Part shown: one piece after another, positions 26,827 to 35,873 of the stretch
Layout: each line of letters opens with the position of its first letter
Position numbering within the stretch: position 1 is the first letter of the stretch
Assembly: GCF_023509525.1 (NCBI RefSeq)
Contig: NZ_JAKNCJ010000003.1
Location: 206,421-270,420 of the forward strand
Direction: 5' to 3'
DNA length: 64,000 bases
Source: Brachybacterium equifaecis
GTDB taxonomy: Bacteria; Actinomycetota; Actinomycetes; Actinomycetales; Dermabacteraceae
Position numbers and translations under genes: made by a program
The notes under the pieces: model-generated
The model's input: only the letters and a program-made list of their open reading frames with translations
Database searches by the model: none
Told to the model about the DNA's origin: nothing

Positions 26827-28827
26827 TCAGACCTGGGCCTTGGTGCGGATGGCCTCCACGATGCGCTCGACGGCCTCGTCCACGGGGATGCCGTTGTCCT
26901 GCGAGCCGTCGCGCATGCGGAAGGAGACCGCGCCCTTCTCCTGGTCCTCGCCGCCCGCGATCAGCTGGAAGGGCACCTTCTCCTTGGTGTGGGTGCGGAT
27001 CTTCTTCTGCATGCGGTCATCGGAGTCGTCGACCACCACGCGCACGCCGTGCTCGCGCAGCTTCGCGGCGACCTCCTCGAGGTAGGGGACGAAGTCCGCG
27101 GCGACGGGGATGCCGACGACCTGCACCGGGGCGAGCCACACGGGGAACGCACCCGCGTAGTGCTCCAGGAGCACGCCGAAGAAGCGCTCGAGGGAGCCGA
27201 ACTTCGCCGAGTGGATCATGACGGGCTGCTGCCGGGAGCCGTCGGCCGCCTGGTACTCGAGGCCGAAGCGCTCGGGCTGGTTGAAGTCGTACTGGATGGT
27301 CGACATCTGCCAGGTGCGGCCGATGGCGTCACGGGCCTGCACGGAGATCTTCGGTCCGTAGAACGCCGCGCCGCCCGGATCGGGGACGAGCTCGAGCCCG
27401 GTCTCGAGAGCAGCCTGCTCGAGCACGGCGGTCGCGCTCTCCCACTGCTCGTCGGTGCCCATGAACTTGCCCTTCTTGTCGCCCTCGGTGGCACGTGTGG
27501 ACAGCTCGAGGTAGAAGTCATCGAGCCCGAAATCGCGCAGGAGCCCGAGGATGAAGTGCAGCAGGTGGCGGATCTCCCCGGGAGCCTGCTCGCGGGTGAC
27601 GTAGCTGTGGGAGTCGTCCTGGGTGATCATGCGCACGCGGGTCAGACCGGAGAGCACCCCCGACTTCTCGTCGCGGTAGACCGTGCCGAACTCGAAATAG
27701 CGCAGCGGAAGATCGCGGTACGAGCGGCCGCGCGAGCGGAAGATCTCGTTGTGCCCGGGGCAGTTCATGGCCTTCAGCCGGTAGCGCGTGCCGCCGGTGC
27801 CGTCGGGCGCTGCACCGTCGATGATCGGCGGGAACATGCCGTCGGCGTAGTACGGCAGGTGCCCGGAGGTAAAGAACAGGTCCTCCTTGGCGATGTGCGG
27901 GGTGGCGACGTAGTCGAAGCCCTCCTCGATGTGCCGCGCGCGGACGTAGTCCTCCATCTCGCGCCGGATCACACCGCCCTTGGGGTGGAAGACCGGCAGG
28001 CCCGGCCCGATCGTGTCGGGGAAGGAGAAGAGGTCCAGCTCCGGCCCGAGGCGACGGTGGTCGCGGCGCTCCGCCTCGGCGATCCGCTCCTGGTAGGCCT
28101 TCAGCTCGTCCTTCGTGGGCCACGCGGTGCCGTAGATGCGCTGCAGCATCGGGTTCTTCTCGCTGCCGCGCCAATAGGCGGCGGCGCTGCGGGTGAGAGC
28201 GAAGCCGTTGCCGATGTGCTTGGTGGAGGGCAGGTGGGGGCCGCGGCACAGGTCCGTCCACGCCACCTCTCCCCCGCGGCGCACGTTGTCGTACATGGTC
28301 AGGCCGCCCTCGCCGACCTCGACGCTCGCCCCCTCGGCGGCCTCTCCGGCCTTCGACTTCAGGCCGATGAGCTCGAGCTTGTAGGGCTCCTGCGCCTCTT
28401 CGGCGCGACCCTCGTCATCGCTGATCTCGCGGCGCACGAAGGCCTGGCCCTCGCGGATGATCCGGTTCATCTCCTTCTCGAGGCCCTTGAGGTCCTCGGG
28501 AGTGAACGGCTCGGCGACGTCGAAGTCGTAGTAGAACCCGTCGGTGATGGGCGGCCCGATGCCGAGCTTCGCCTCGGGGTTCACCTTCTGCACGGCCTGG
28601 GCCAGCACATGGGCGGCGCTGTGGCGGAGGATCGCGAGGCCGTCGGGCTCGGAGATCGCGACGCCCTCGACGCTCTGGCCGGCGGCGACGGGGGTCGCCA
28701 GATCGCGCAGCCCCCCGTCGATGCGCAGGGCGATGATCTCGCGCCGCCCCTCGAAGAGCTCCGTTCCGGTGGTCCCCTCCGCGATCTGCTGGGGGGTTCC
28801 GTCGAGGGTGATGGCGTTCTCGGCCAC
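26827..28827 (-). CDS. thrS: Threonyl-tRNA synthetase
   Basis: This class II synthetase charges tRNA-Thr and edits mischarged serine. The 666-residue protein has an N-terminal TGS domain (about 1-60) and the editing domain with [10 protein letters not shown]. The catalytic core holds zinc ligands in KAMNCPGH and further histidines, motif 2 around [12 protein letters not shown], and a C-terminal anticodon-binding domain ([13 protein letters not shown]). GTG at 28827 is chosen for AAGGAG 7 nt upstream. Confidence 0.96.
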   Translation of the reverse strand: MAENAITLDGTPQQIAEGTTGTELFEGRREIIALRIDGGLRDLATPVAAGQSVEGVAISEPDGLAILRHSAAHVLAQAVQKVNPEAKLGIGPPITDGFYYDFDVAEPFTPEDLKGLEKEMNRIIREGQAFVRREISDDEGRAEEAQEPYKLELIGLKSKAGEAAEGASVEVGEGGLTMYDNVRRGGEVAWTDLCRGPHLPSTKHIGNGFALTRSAAAYWRGSEKNPMLQRIYGTAWPTKDELKAYQERIAEAERRDHRRLGPELDLFSFPDTIGPGLPVFHPKGGVIRREMEDYVRARHIEEGFDYVATPHIAKEDLFFTSGHLPYYADGMFPPIIDGAAPDGTGGTRYRLKAMNCPGHNEIFRSRGRSYRDLPLRYFEFGTVYRDEKSGVLSGLTRVRMITQDDSHSYVTREQAPGEIRHLLHFILGLLRDFGLDDFYLELSTRATEGDKKGKFMGTDEQWESATAVLEQAALETGLELVPDPGGAAFYGPKISVQARDAIGRTWQMSTIQYDFNQPERFGLEYQAADGSRQQPVMIHSAKFGSLERFFGVLLEHYAGAFPVWLAPVQVVGIPVAADFVPYLEEVAAKLREHGVRVVVDDSDDRMQKKIRTHTKEKVPFQLIAGGEDQEKGAVSFRMRDGSQDNGIPVDEAVERIVEAIRTKAQV

Positions 28828-28908
28828 GGGGTCTCCTTGAGAGTCGATGTCGGCCCTGCCTACCGTGCAGGTCCCACCCGCCATCGTAGTGGGAGCACCC
28901 CCGGGACC

Positions 28909-29340
28909 TCAGCGCAGCACGGAGCTCAGCAGCAGCGAGGTCTCGGAGTTCACCACGCCCTCGATGCCGCGGATCCTGCGCAGCACGTCATCGAAGGCGG
29001 CGAGATCCGCGCTGAGGATCTCGGCCACGAGATCCCAGCCGCCGTTGGTGGTGTGCAGCGCCTGGATCTCCTCGAAGCCGCGCAGCTCGGAGATCACGTG
29101 GTCGGTGGTGCGGCCCTCCACCTCGATGAAGCTGACCGCGCGCACCTGTCCGAGCAGAGACCCCTCGCGCACGCGCACCGTGTACCCGGTGATGACCCCG
29201 CGCGCCTCGAGCGCCTCCATCCGGGCGGCGACTGTCGCCCGGGAGACCTCCAGGGCGGAGGCGAGACGGGTGACGGGGGCGCGGCCGTCCTTGCGCAGGA
29301 GCGCCAGGAGGCGCTGATCGATGTCGGAGAGACCGGCCAT
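28909..29340 (-). CDS. Lrp/AsnC family transcriptional regulator
   Basis: The 143-residue protein has an N-terminal winged helix-turn-helix (LSDIDQRLLALLRKDGRAP..VSRATVAARMEAL, about 4-50) and a C-terminal RAM ligand-binding domain (about 65-140). It diverges from ocd-ctlX, so the likely role is to sense an amino acid such as ornithine, citrulline or proline and control those genes and itself. ATG at 29340 is preferred over one two codons earlier because a TAGCAT -10 lies 7 nt upstream, the leaderless spacing. No ribosome binding site is visible. Confidence 0.9.
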   Translation of the reverse strand: MAGLSDIDQRLLALLRKDGRAPVTRLASALEVSRATVAARMEALEARGVITGYTVRVREGSLLGQVRAVSFIEVEGRTTDHVISELRGFEEIQALHTTNGGWDLVAEILSADLAAFDDVLRRIRGIEGVVNSETSLLLSSVLR

Positions 29341-29347
29341 GCGCATG

Positions 29348-29376
29348 ATGCTAATCCGACGGGAGCAGATTGTGCA
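29348..29376 (-). promoter_or_regulatory. Promoter of the lrp-type gene
   Basis: On the minus strand TGCACA (29371-29376), 17 nt, then TAGCAT (29348-29353), 7 nt before the ATG at 29340. The -35 overlaps the first GTGCATC repeat, which would allow autoregulation. Confidence 0.5.
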
Positions 29377-29400
29377 TCTTCGCGGCTCAGAACGTGCATC
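29372..29400. promoter_or_regulatory. Candidate Lrp operator: GTGCATC repeats 22 bp apart
   Basis: GTGCATC occurs at 29372-29378 and 29394-29400. The 22-bp spacing is two helical turns. The first copy overlaps the lrp -35, and the second is 8 bp upstream of the ocd -35. Such in-phase repeats suit a multimeric Lrp-type protein. Confidence 0.4.
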
Positions 29401-29407
29401 CTGGCGA

Positions 29408-29436
29408 TTGATCGCGCACTTCGTGCGGAATAGCCT
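29408..29436 (+). promoter_or_regulatory. Promoter of ocd-ctlX
   Basis: TTGATC (29408-29413), 17 nt, then TAGCCT (29431-29436). The ocd start is 70 nt further and has a good ribosome binding site, so a leadered mRNA is expected. Confidence 0.55.
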
Positions 29437-29506
29437 CTCGCTCGTGCCCGTGCAGCGCTGCCCGGCACCGGAGAGCGGCACCCGCGCGTGCCAGGAGGAG
29501 AGACCG

Positions 29507-30535
29507 ATGACAGATCTGCTCGATGTGCAGGCGATGGCCCGCTGGATCCAGCGCGACGGCGCAGAATCGATCCTGCGCGGCATGACCGACTACGTGGAGG
29601 CCGACTACCGCCGCTGGGAGCGCTTCGACAAGACGCCCCGCGTGGCGTCCCACACCCCGTTCGGCGTGATCGAGCTGATGCCCACCTCCGACGGCGAGCT
29701 CTACTCCTTCAAGTTCGTCAACGGGCATCCCATGAACCCTGCGCGCGGCTTCCAGACGGTCACCGCCTTCGGCGCCCTGGCCGACGTCGACAACGGGTAT
29801 CCGATCTTCCTCGCGGAGATGACCCTGCTGACCGCGCTGCGCACCGCCGCCACCTCCGCCATGGTCGCCCGCCGCCTCGCGCGCAAGGACTCCCGCGTGA
29901 GCGCCATGATCGGCTCCGGCTCGCAGTCGGAGTTCCAGGCCCTCGCGATGCGCGCGGTGCTGGGCATCGAGGACCTGCGGATCTTCGACGTCGATCCCGG
30001 AGCGATGGAGAAGATGCGCCGGAACCTCGAGCCCCTGGGCTTCCGGATCCATCAGGCCGCCTCGACCCGCGATGCCGTCCAGGGCGCCGACATCGTCACC
30101 ACCTGCACGGCCGACAAGGCCCAGGCCACGATCCTCACCGACGACATGATCGCTCCCGGCATGCACATCAATGCCATCGGCGGCGACTGCCCCGGCAAGA
30201 CGGAGCTCGACGCGGCGATCCTCGACCGCGGGCCGGTGTTCGTGGAGTTCGCTCCGCAGACCCGCATCGAGGGCGAGATCCAGCAGAAGCCCGCCGACTT
30301 CCCCGTGGTCGAGATGCACGAGGTGCTCAGCGGCGCCCACCCGGGTCGCTCGAGCGCCGACGAGGTCACGATCTTCGACTCCGTGGGCTTCGCGGTCTCC
30401 GACTTCTCCGGACTGCGCTTCGCCCGCGATGCGAACCTCGGCACCGATCTCATGGGGCAGGTGGATCTGGTCGCGGATCCCGAGGATCCGAAGGACCTCT
30501 TCTCCCTGATCTCCGTGATGAGCCCGGTCGGATGA
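29507..30535 (+). CDS. ocd: Ornithine cyclodeaminase
   Basis: The enzyme converts L-ornithine to L-proline and ammonia using bound NAD. The 342-residue protein closely follows the true OCD pattern rather than the wider mu-crystallin group. Examples are RVASHTPFGVIELMP, FKFVNGHP with the substrate-binding lysine, the Rossmann motif IGSGSQSEFQALA, and INAIGGDCPGKTELDA. AGGAGGAG lies 6 nt before the ATG. It overlaps ctlX by 4 nt and diverges from an Lrp-type regulator, pointing to arginine/citrulline catabolism. Confidence 0.93.
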   Translation: MTDLLDVQAMARWIQRDGAESILRGMTDYVEADYRRWERFDKTPRVASHTPFGVIELMPTSDGELYSFKFVNGHPMNPARGFQTVTAFGALADVDNGYPIFLAEMTLLTALRTAATSAMVARRLARKDSRVSAMIGSGSQSEFQALAMRAVLGIEDLRIFDVDPGAMEKMRRNLEPLGFRIHQAASTRDAVQGADIVTTCTADKAQATILTDDMIAPGMHINAIGGDCPGKTELDAAILDRGPVFVEFAPQTRIEGEIQQKPADFPVVEMHEVLSGAHPGRSSADEVTIFDSVGFAVSDFSGLRFARDANLGTDLMGQVDLVADPEDPKDLFSLISVMSPVG

Positions 30536-31560
30536 GCGTCACGGCACCCTCGCGACCGGCACCCGGCGGCGCTGCGGCCGCCCTCGAGGGACAGGCGCCG
30601 CAGGCACCCCTCCCGGCGCCTCGCTCCGGGCAGGCAGTTGCTGACGCGACGTCGCAGTCCCCGGCCGCGGTGTTCCTGGTGCGCCCCCGGCACTTCACCC
30701 CCAATCCCGCGACCCTCGGCGACAACGCCTTCCAGTCCGAGGCCGCGGGCGGGGCGGAGACCGTCGCCGCGCGCGCCCGCGCCGAGGTCACGACCCTCGC
30801 CGCCGCACTGCGGGCCCGCGGGATCGCGGTGCGGGTATTCGATGACGCCTCCGCGACCCGGCCCGACAGCGTCTTCCCGAACAACTGGGTGACGACCCAC
30901 GCCGACGGCACTGTGTGCCTGTACCCCCTGTATGCGCCGAACCGCCGCCAGGAGCGACGGGCCGACGTCCTGCGCCGGCTGCGCGAGCAGTTCGTGGTGC
31001 GGCGCGTCATCGACTACTCCCCCCGCGAGGACGACGGCCTCTTCCTCGAGGGAACCGGCGCGATGGTCCTGGACCACGTGCATCGCCTGGCCTACGCCTG
31101 CCGGTCGCGGCGCATGGACGAGGAGCTCCTGGAGGAGTTCTGCGCGGACCGCGGCTTCACGCCGGTCGTCTTCGATGCGGCCGACGCCTCCGGGGTCCCG
31201 ATCTACCACACCAACGTCATGATGAGCATCGGCCAGTCCCTCGCGCTGATCGGGGACTCCCTGATCCTCGATCGCGCGCAGCGCGAGCGGGTCCTCGACT
31301 CTCTCGGCACCGGTGGCCGGGCGATCGTGCACCTCGACGAGGAGCAGATCGCTGCGTTCGCGGGGAACTGCCTGGAGCTGCGCGGCTCGCGCGGTGCGGT
31401 GCTCGCGATGTCCACGACAGCCCGCGCCGCGCTGACCCGCGCGCAGCTCGCAGTGATCGGAGAGCACGCGGAGGTGGTCGCCGTCGACGTGCCGACGATC
31501 GAGTCGGCCGGCGGCTCCGTGCGCTGCATGATCGCGGGGAACCACCTCACACCGCGCTGA
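30532..31560 (+). CDS. ctlX: CtlX-type citrulline hydrolase (amidinotransferase superfamily)
   Basis: The 342-residue protein has the pentein fold of arginine deiminase/dimethylargininase relatives. Catalytic features visible are FPNNWVTTH (115-123), LEGTGAMVLDH (172-182) with the acidic residues, His226 in IYHTNVMMS, and the nucleophile Cys332 in SVRCMIAGNH. CtlX proteins are citrulline ureidases that release ornithine, which fits the overlapping ocd gene downstream in the same pathway. A roughly 45-residue Ala/Pro-rich N-terminus is extra. Arginine or dimethylarginine remain alternative substrates. Confidence 0.88.
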   Translation: MSVTAPSRPAPGGAAAALEGQAPQAPLPAPRSGQAVADATSQSPAAVFLVRPRHFTPNPATLGDNAFQSEAAGGAETVAARARAEVTTLAAALRARGIAVRVFDDASATRPDSVFPNNWVTTHADGTVCLYPLYAPNRRQERRADVLRRLREQFVVRRVIDYSPREDDGLFLEGTGAMVLDHVHRLAYACRSRRMDEELLEEFCADRGFTPVVFDAADASGVPIYHTNVMMSIGQSLALIGDSLILDRAQRERVLDSLGTGGRAIVHLDEEQIAAFAGNCLELRGSRGAVLAMSTTARAALTRAQLAVIGEHAEVVAVDVPTIESAGGSVRCMIAGNHLTPR

Positions 31561-31575
31561 GCTGCAGGAATGCGA

Positions 31576-31604
31576 GGAGCCCCGGTCCGATGGACCGGGG
31601 CTCC
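31576..31604. terminator. Terminator between ctlX and the minus-strand tRNA cluster
   Basis: A 13-bp perfect stem (31576-31588 with 31592-31604) and a 3-nt loop lie between convergent ctlX and tRNA-Val. It can end both transcripts. Confidence 0.8.
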
Positions 31605-31615
31605 TTCCGTGCTGG

Positions 31616-31687
31616 TGGGCGATACTGGGTTCGAACCAGTGACCTCTTTCGTGTCAGGAAAGCGCGCTACCACTGCGCCAATCGCCC
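31616..31687 (-). tRNA. tRNA-Val(GAC)
   Basis: The 72-nt cloverleaf has a 7-bp acceptor stem (GGGCGAT/ATCGCCC), anticodon loop CTGACAC with GAC at 34-36, and T-loop GGTTCGAACCC. The CCA end is encoded. It is the last gene of the minus-strand cluster and is identical to the plus-strand copy at 32369-32440. Confidence 0.97.
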
Positions 31688-31715
31688 TCGATCGGCTCCG
31701 CGCAGGAGCCTTTCG

Positions 31716-31786
31716 AGGTGGGTACGGGATTCGAACCCGTGTACACGGCTTTGCAGGCCGTTGCCTCGCCTCTCGGCCAACCCACC
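31716..31786 (-). tRNA. tRNA-Cys(GCA)
   Basis: The 71-nt cloverleaf has acceptor stem GGTGGGT/ACCCACC and anticodon loop CTGCAAA (GCA). The discriminator U is the identity element for Cys. CCA is not encoded. Confidence 0.97.
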
Positions 31787-31860
31787 GGGATCACGGGCCG
31801 TGAGGAGCCCGTGACGCGGAACGGCGCTCCCGACAATCGTCGGGCGCGCCGCCTCCCCGG

Positions 31861-31933
<73 letters not shown>

Positions 31934-31935
31934 GT

Positions 31936-31958
31936 GAGCAGGATCCAGGATCCTGCTC
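31936..31958. repeat. Palindrome between tRNA-Val(CAC) and tRNA-Gly
   Basis: An 11-bp perfect inverted repeat (31936-31946 with 31948-31958) with a 1-nt centre lies in the spacer of the tRNA precursor. It may be a processing hairpin or an attenuator. Confidence 0.5.
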
Positions 31959-31959
31959 G

Positions 31960-32031
31960 TGGGCGATACTGGGATCGAACCAGTGACCTCTTCCGTGTGA
32001 AGGAAGCGCGCTACCACTACGCCAATCGCCC
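31960..32031 (-). tRNA. tRNA-Val(CAC)
   Basis: The 72-nt cloverleaf has anticodon loop TTCACAC (CAC, reading GTG). Its body is nearly the same as tRNA-Val(GAC), so the two are close paralogues. It is the first gene of the minus-strand cluster. CCA is not encoded. Confidence 0.97.
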
Positions 32032-32267
32032 GTCGATCCCGCGATGTTCCGCGGCACCTCTGGAGCCCTGCTGTCTCAGCAGGACCTGAACGAGACTACA
32101 CCACCTCCGCCCCGCCCCCGCACCCAAGTGCGCCATCCGCGCTGTGGCATGAGCCACCAGCCGCCCCCTCCCGTCCCGACCTGTGCGGTGGGACACGAAG
32201 CGCGTCGGAGATTTGCGGCGCCGCCACCCTCCCCCGTAGTGTTCTTCCTCGTCGGCATCGCCGATAC
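32032..32267. promoter_or_regulatory. Divergent tRNA promoter region
   Basis: This 236-nt spacer separates the two tRNA clusters and holds no gene. For the plus strand, TTGCGG (32213-32218), 18 nt, then TAGTGT (32237-32242) fits a promoter about 26 nt before tRNA-Gly. For the minus strand only a TAGTCT -10-like hexamer (32093-32098) is seen, 62 nt before tRNA-Val(CAC), without a convincing -35. Confidence 0.45.
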
Positions 32268-32340
<73 letters not shown>

Positions 32341-32368
32341 CCGGTTGTTCCCGCGGCTTCGGCCGTAC

Positions 32369-32440
32369 GGGCGATTGGCGCAGTGGTAGCGCGCTTTCCT
32401 GACACGAAAGAGGTCACTGGTTCGAACCCAGTATCGCCCA
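32369..32440 (+). tRNA. tRNA-Val(GAC), second copy
   Basis: This is identical over all 72 nt to the minus-strand gene at 31616-31687, in inverted orientation, and also has an encoded CCA. It is 28 nt after tRNA-Gly, so the two form one transcript. Confidence 0.97.
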
Positions 32441-32446
32441 CCAGAT

Positions 32447-32483
32447 CCAGCAGGGCCCCGGTCATCGACCGGGGCCCTGCTGG
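32447..32483 (+). terminator. Terminator after the plus-strand tRNA pair
   Basis: A 17-bp perfect stem (32447-32463 with 32467-32483) with a 3-nt loop is followed by CTTTC. It lies immediately after the encoded CCA of tRNA-Val. Confidence 0.85.
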
Positions 32484-32524
32484 CTTTCGGGGTGCACCCA
32501 CATCGGCACGGCATGCTGGGCGGC

Positions 32525-33328
32525 ATGAGCACATCCCCTGACAGCACATCCCAGAAGCGGCGCATCCTCATCACCGGCGCGACCGGCGGCGTGGGCCTGG
32601 CCCTGTCCGAGCGGCTGGCGAGCGAGTACGACATCGTCCCTCACGGCCGCACCCCCAAGACGCTCGAGCAGGAGAAGTCGCTCGTGCGCGCCGACATCAC
32701 CGACTACGCCGAGGTGCGCGCGATGATGGACGGGATCGACACGATCGTCCATCTCGCCGGCGCCGCCTCCCCCGAGTCCTCGTGGGAGGAGGTGCTGGAG
32801 GCGAACATCGTCGGGCTGCGCAACGTCCTGGAGGCGGCGCGGGAGGCCGGCGTGCGACGGGTCGTCTTCGCCTCGTCGAACCACGCGATGGGCGGCTACG
32901 ACCGCGAGGAGCAGTGGCCCGTCTACCCGCACCAGATCCCCCGCGCGGACTCCCTCTACGGCGTCTCGAAGATCTTCGGCGAAGCCCTCGGCCGCTTCTA
33001 TTACGACGAGCACGGGCTCGACTTCATCGCCCTGCGCATCGGCTGGATGTCCGAGGACCCGATGGGCGCCGACGCCGACCTCCTCCATGCGATGTGGCTC
33101 TCCGAGGACGACACCGCACGGGTGGTCCGCGCCGCGATCGAGTCGGAGGTGCGCTTCGGCCTCTACTACGCGATCTCCGACAACCCCAACCGCCGCTGGG
33201 ATCTCACCAACACCATGCTGGAGCTGGGCTACCGGCCCGAGGACTCCTGGACGGAGGTCTCGGGCGAGCAGGAGGACGTCGTCGAAGGCGGAGCCGAGGC
33301 CCCGGCGAACTGGCCCGAGGACTCCTGA
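32525..33328 (+). CDS. NAD-dependent epimerase/dehydratase family, uronate dehydrogenase-like
   Basis: The 267-residue extended short-chain dehydrogenase has the NAD motif GATGGVG (18-24), a serine in FASSNHAMGGY (about 115-125) and the catalytic YGVSK (145-149). The ASSNH stretch and the sequence after YGVSK resemble uronate dehydrogenase, which oxidises glucuronate or galacturonate. The activity is inferred. ATG at 32525 is used; an in-frame GTG 11 codons earlier lacks support. It lies alone between the tRNA terminator and glgX, with no other uronate genes nearby. Confidence 0.85.
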   Translation: MSTSPDSTSQKRRILITGATGGVGLALSERLASEYDIVPHGRTPKTLEQEKSLVRADITDYAEVRAMMDGIDTIVHLAGAASPESSWEEVLEANIVGLRNVLEAAREAGVRRVVFASSNHAMGGYDREEQWPVYPHQIPRADSLYGVSKIFGEALGRFYYDEHGLDFIALRIGWMSEDPMGADADLLHAMWLSEDDTARVVRAAIESEVRFGLYYAISDNPNRRWDLTNTMLELGYRPEDSWTEVSGEQEDVVEGGAEAPANWPEDS

Positions 33329-33474
33329 GCCCCGCTCCCGCATCTCCGAGCTCCGGCGCCGCAGGGGTGGCCCCCGCCACTGGCGAGCCCCCCCTGCGAC
33401 GCCGCGAAGGTGTCGCTCCTCGCATGAGCGCGGCATGACCTGGCACGACGCGATGGAACGGGGGCCCCGCCCGG

Positions 33475-33480
33475 TAGTCT
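33475..33480 (+). promoter_or_regulatory. -10 element of a leaderless glgX transcript
   Basis: TAGTCT is followed by 6 nt and the glgX ATG at 33487. No ribosome binding site is present, so a leaderless mRNA is likely. Confidence 0.45.
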
Positions 33481-33486
33481 GCGGCT

Positions 33487-35748
<2,262 letters not shown>

Positions 35749-35754
35749 TCCCGG

Positions 35755-35783
35755 ACCCCGGGGGCGCATCGCGCCTCCGGGGT
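35755..35783 (+). terminator. Hairpin terminator after glgX
   Basis: A 13-bp stem with one G-T pair (35755-35767 with 35771-35783) and a 3-nt loop is followed by TCTGCTT. treY therefore may have its own promoter or depend on read-through. Confidence 0.6.
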
Positions 35784-35873
35784 TCTGCTTCTCGGCCCCT
35801 CGCCCGGCGCCGCCCGTCGGCCGCAGCGCCCGCTCCCCCGCGAGCGCCCACCCCCTGCCTCGAAGGAACTCCC

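Noticed and set aside
28828..28908. T-box or other leader regulator upstream of thrS
   Set aside because: The spacer is only 81 nt with no specifier-stem or T-box-like sequence.
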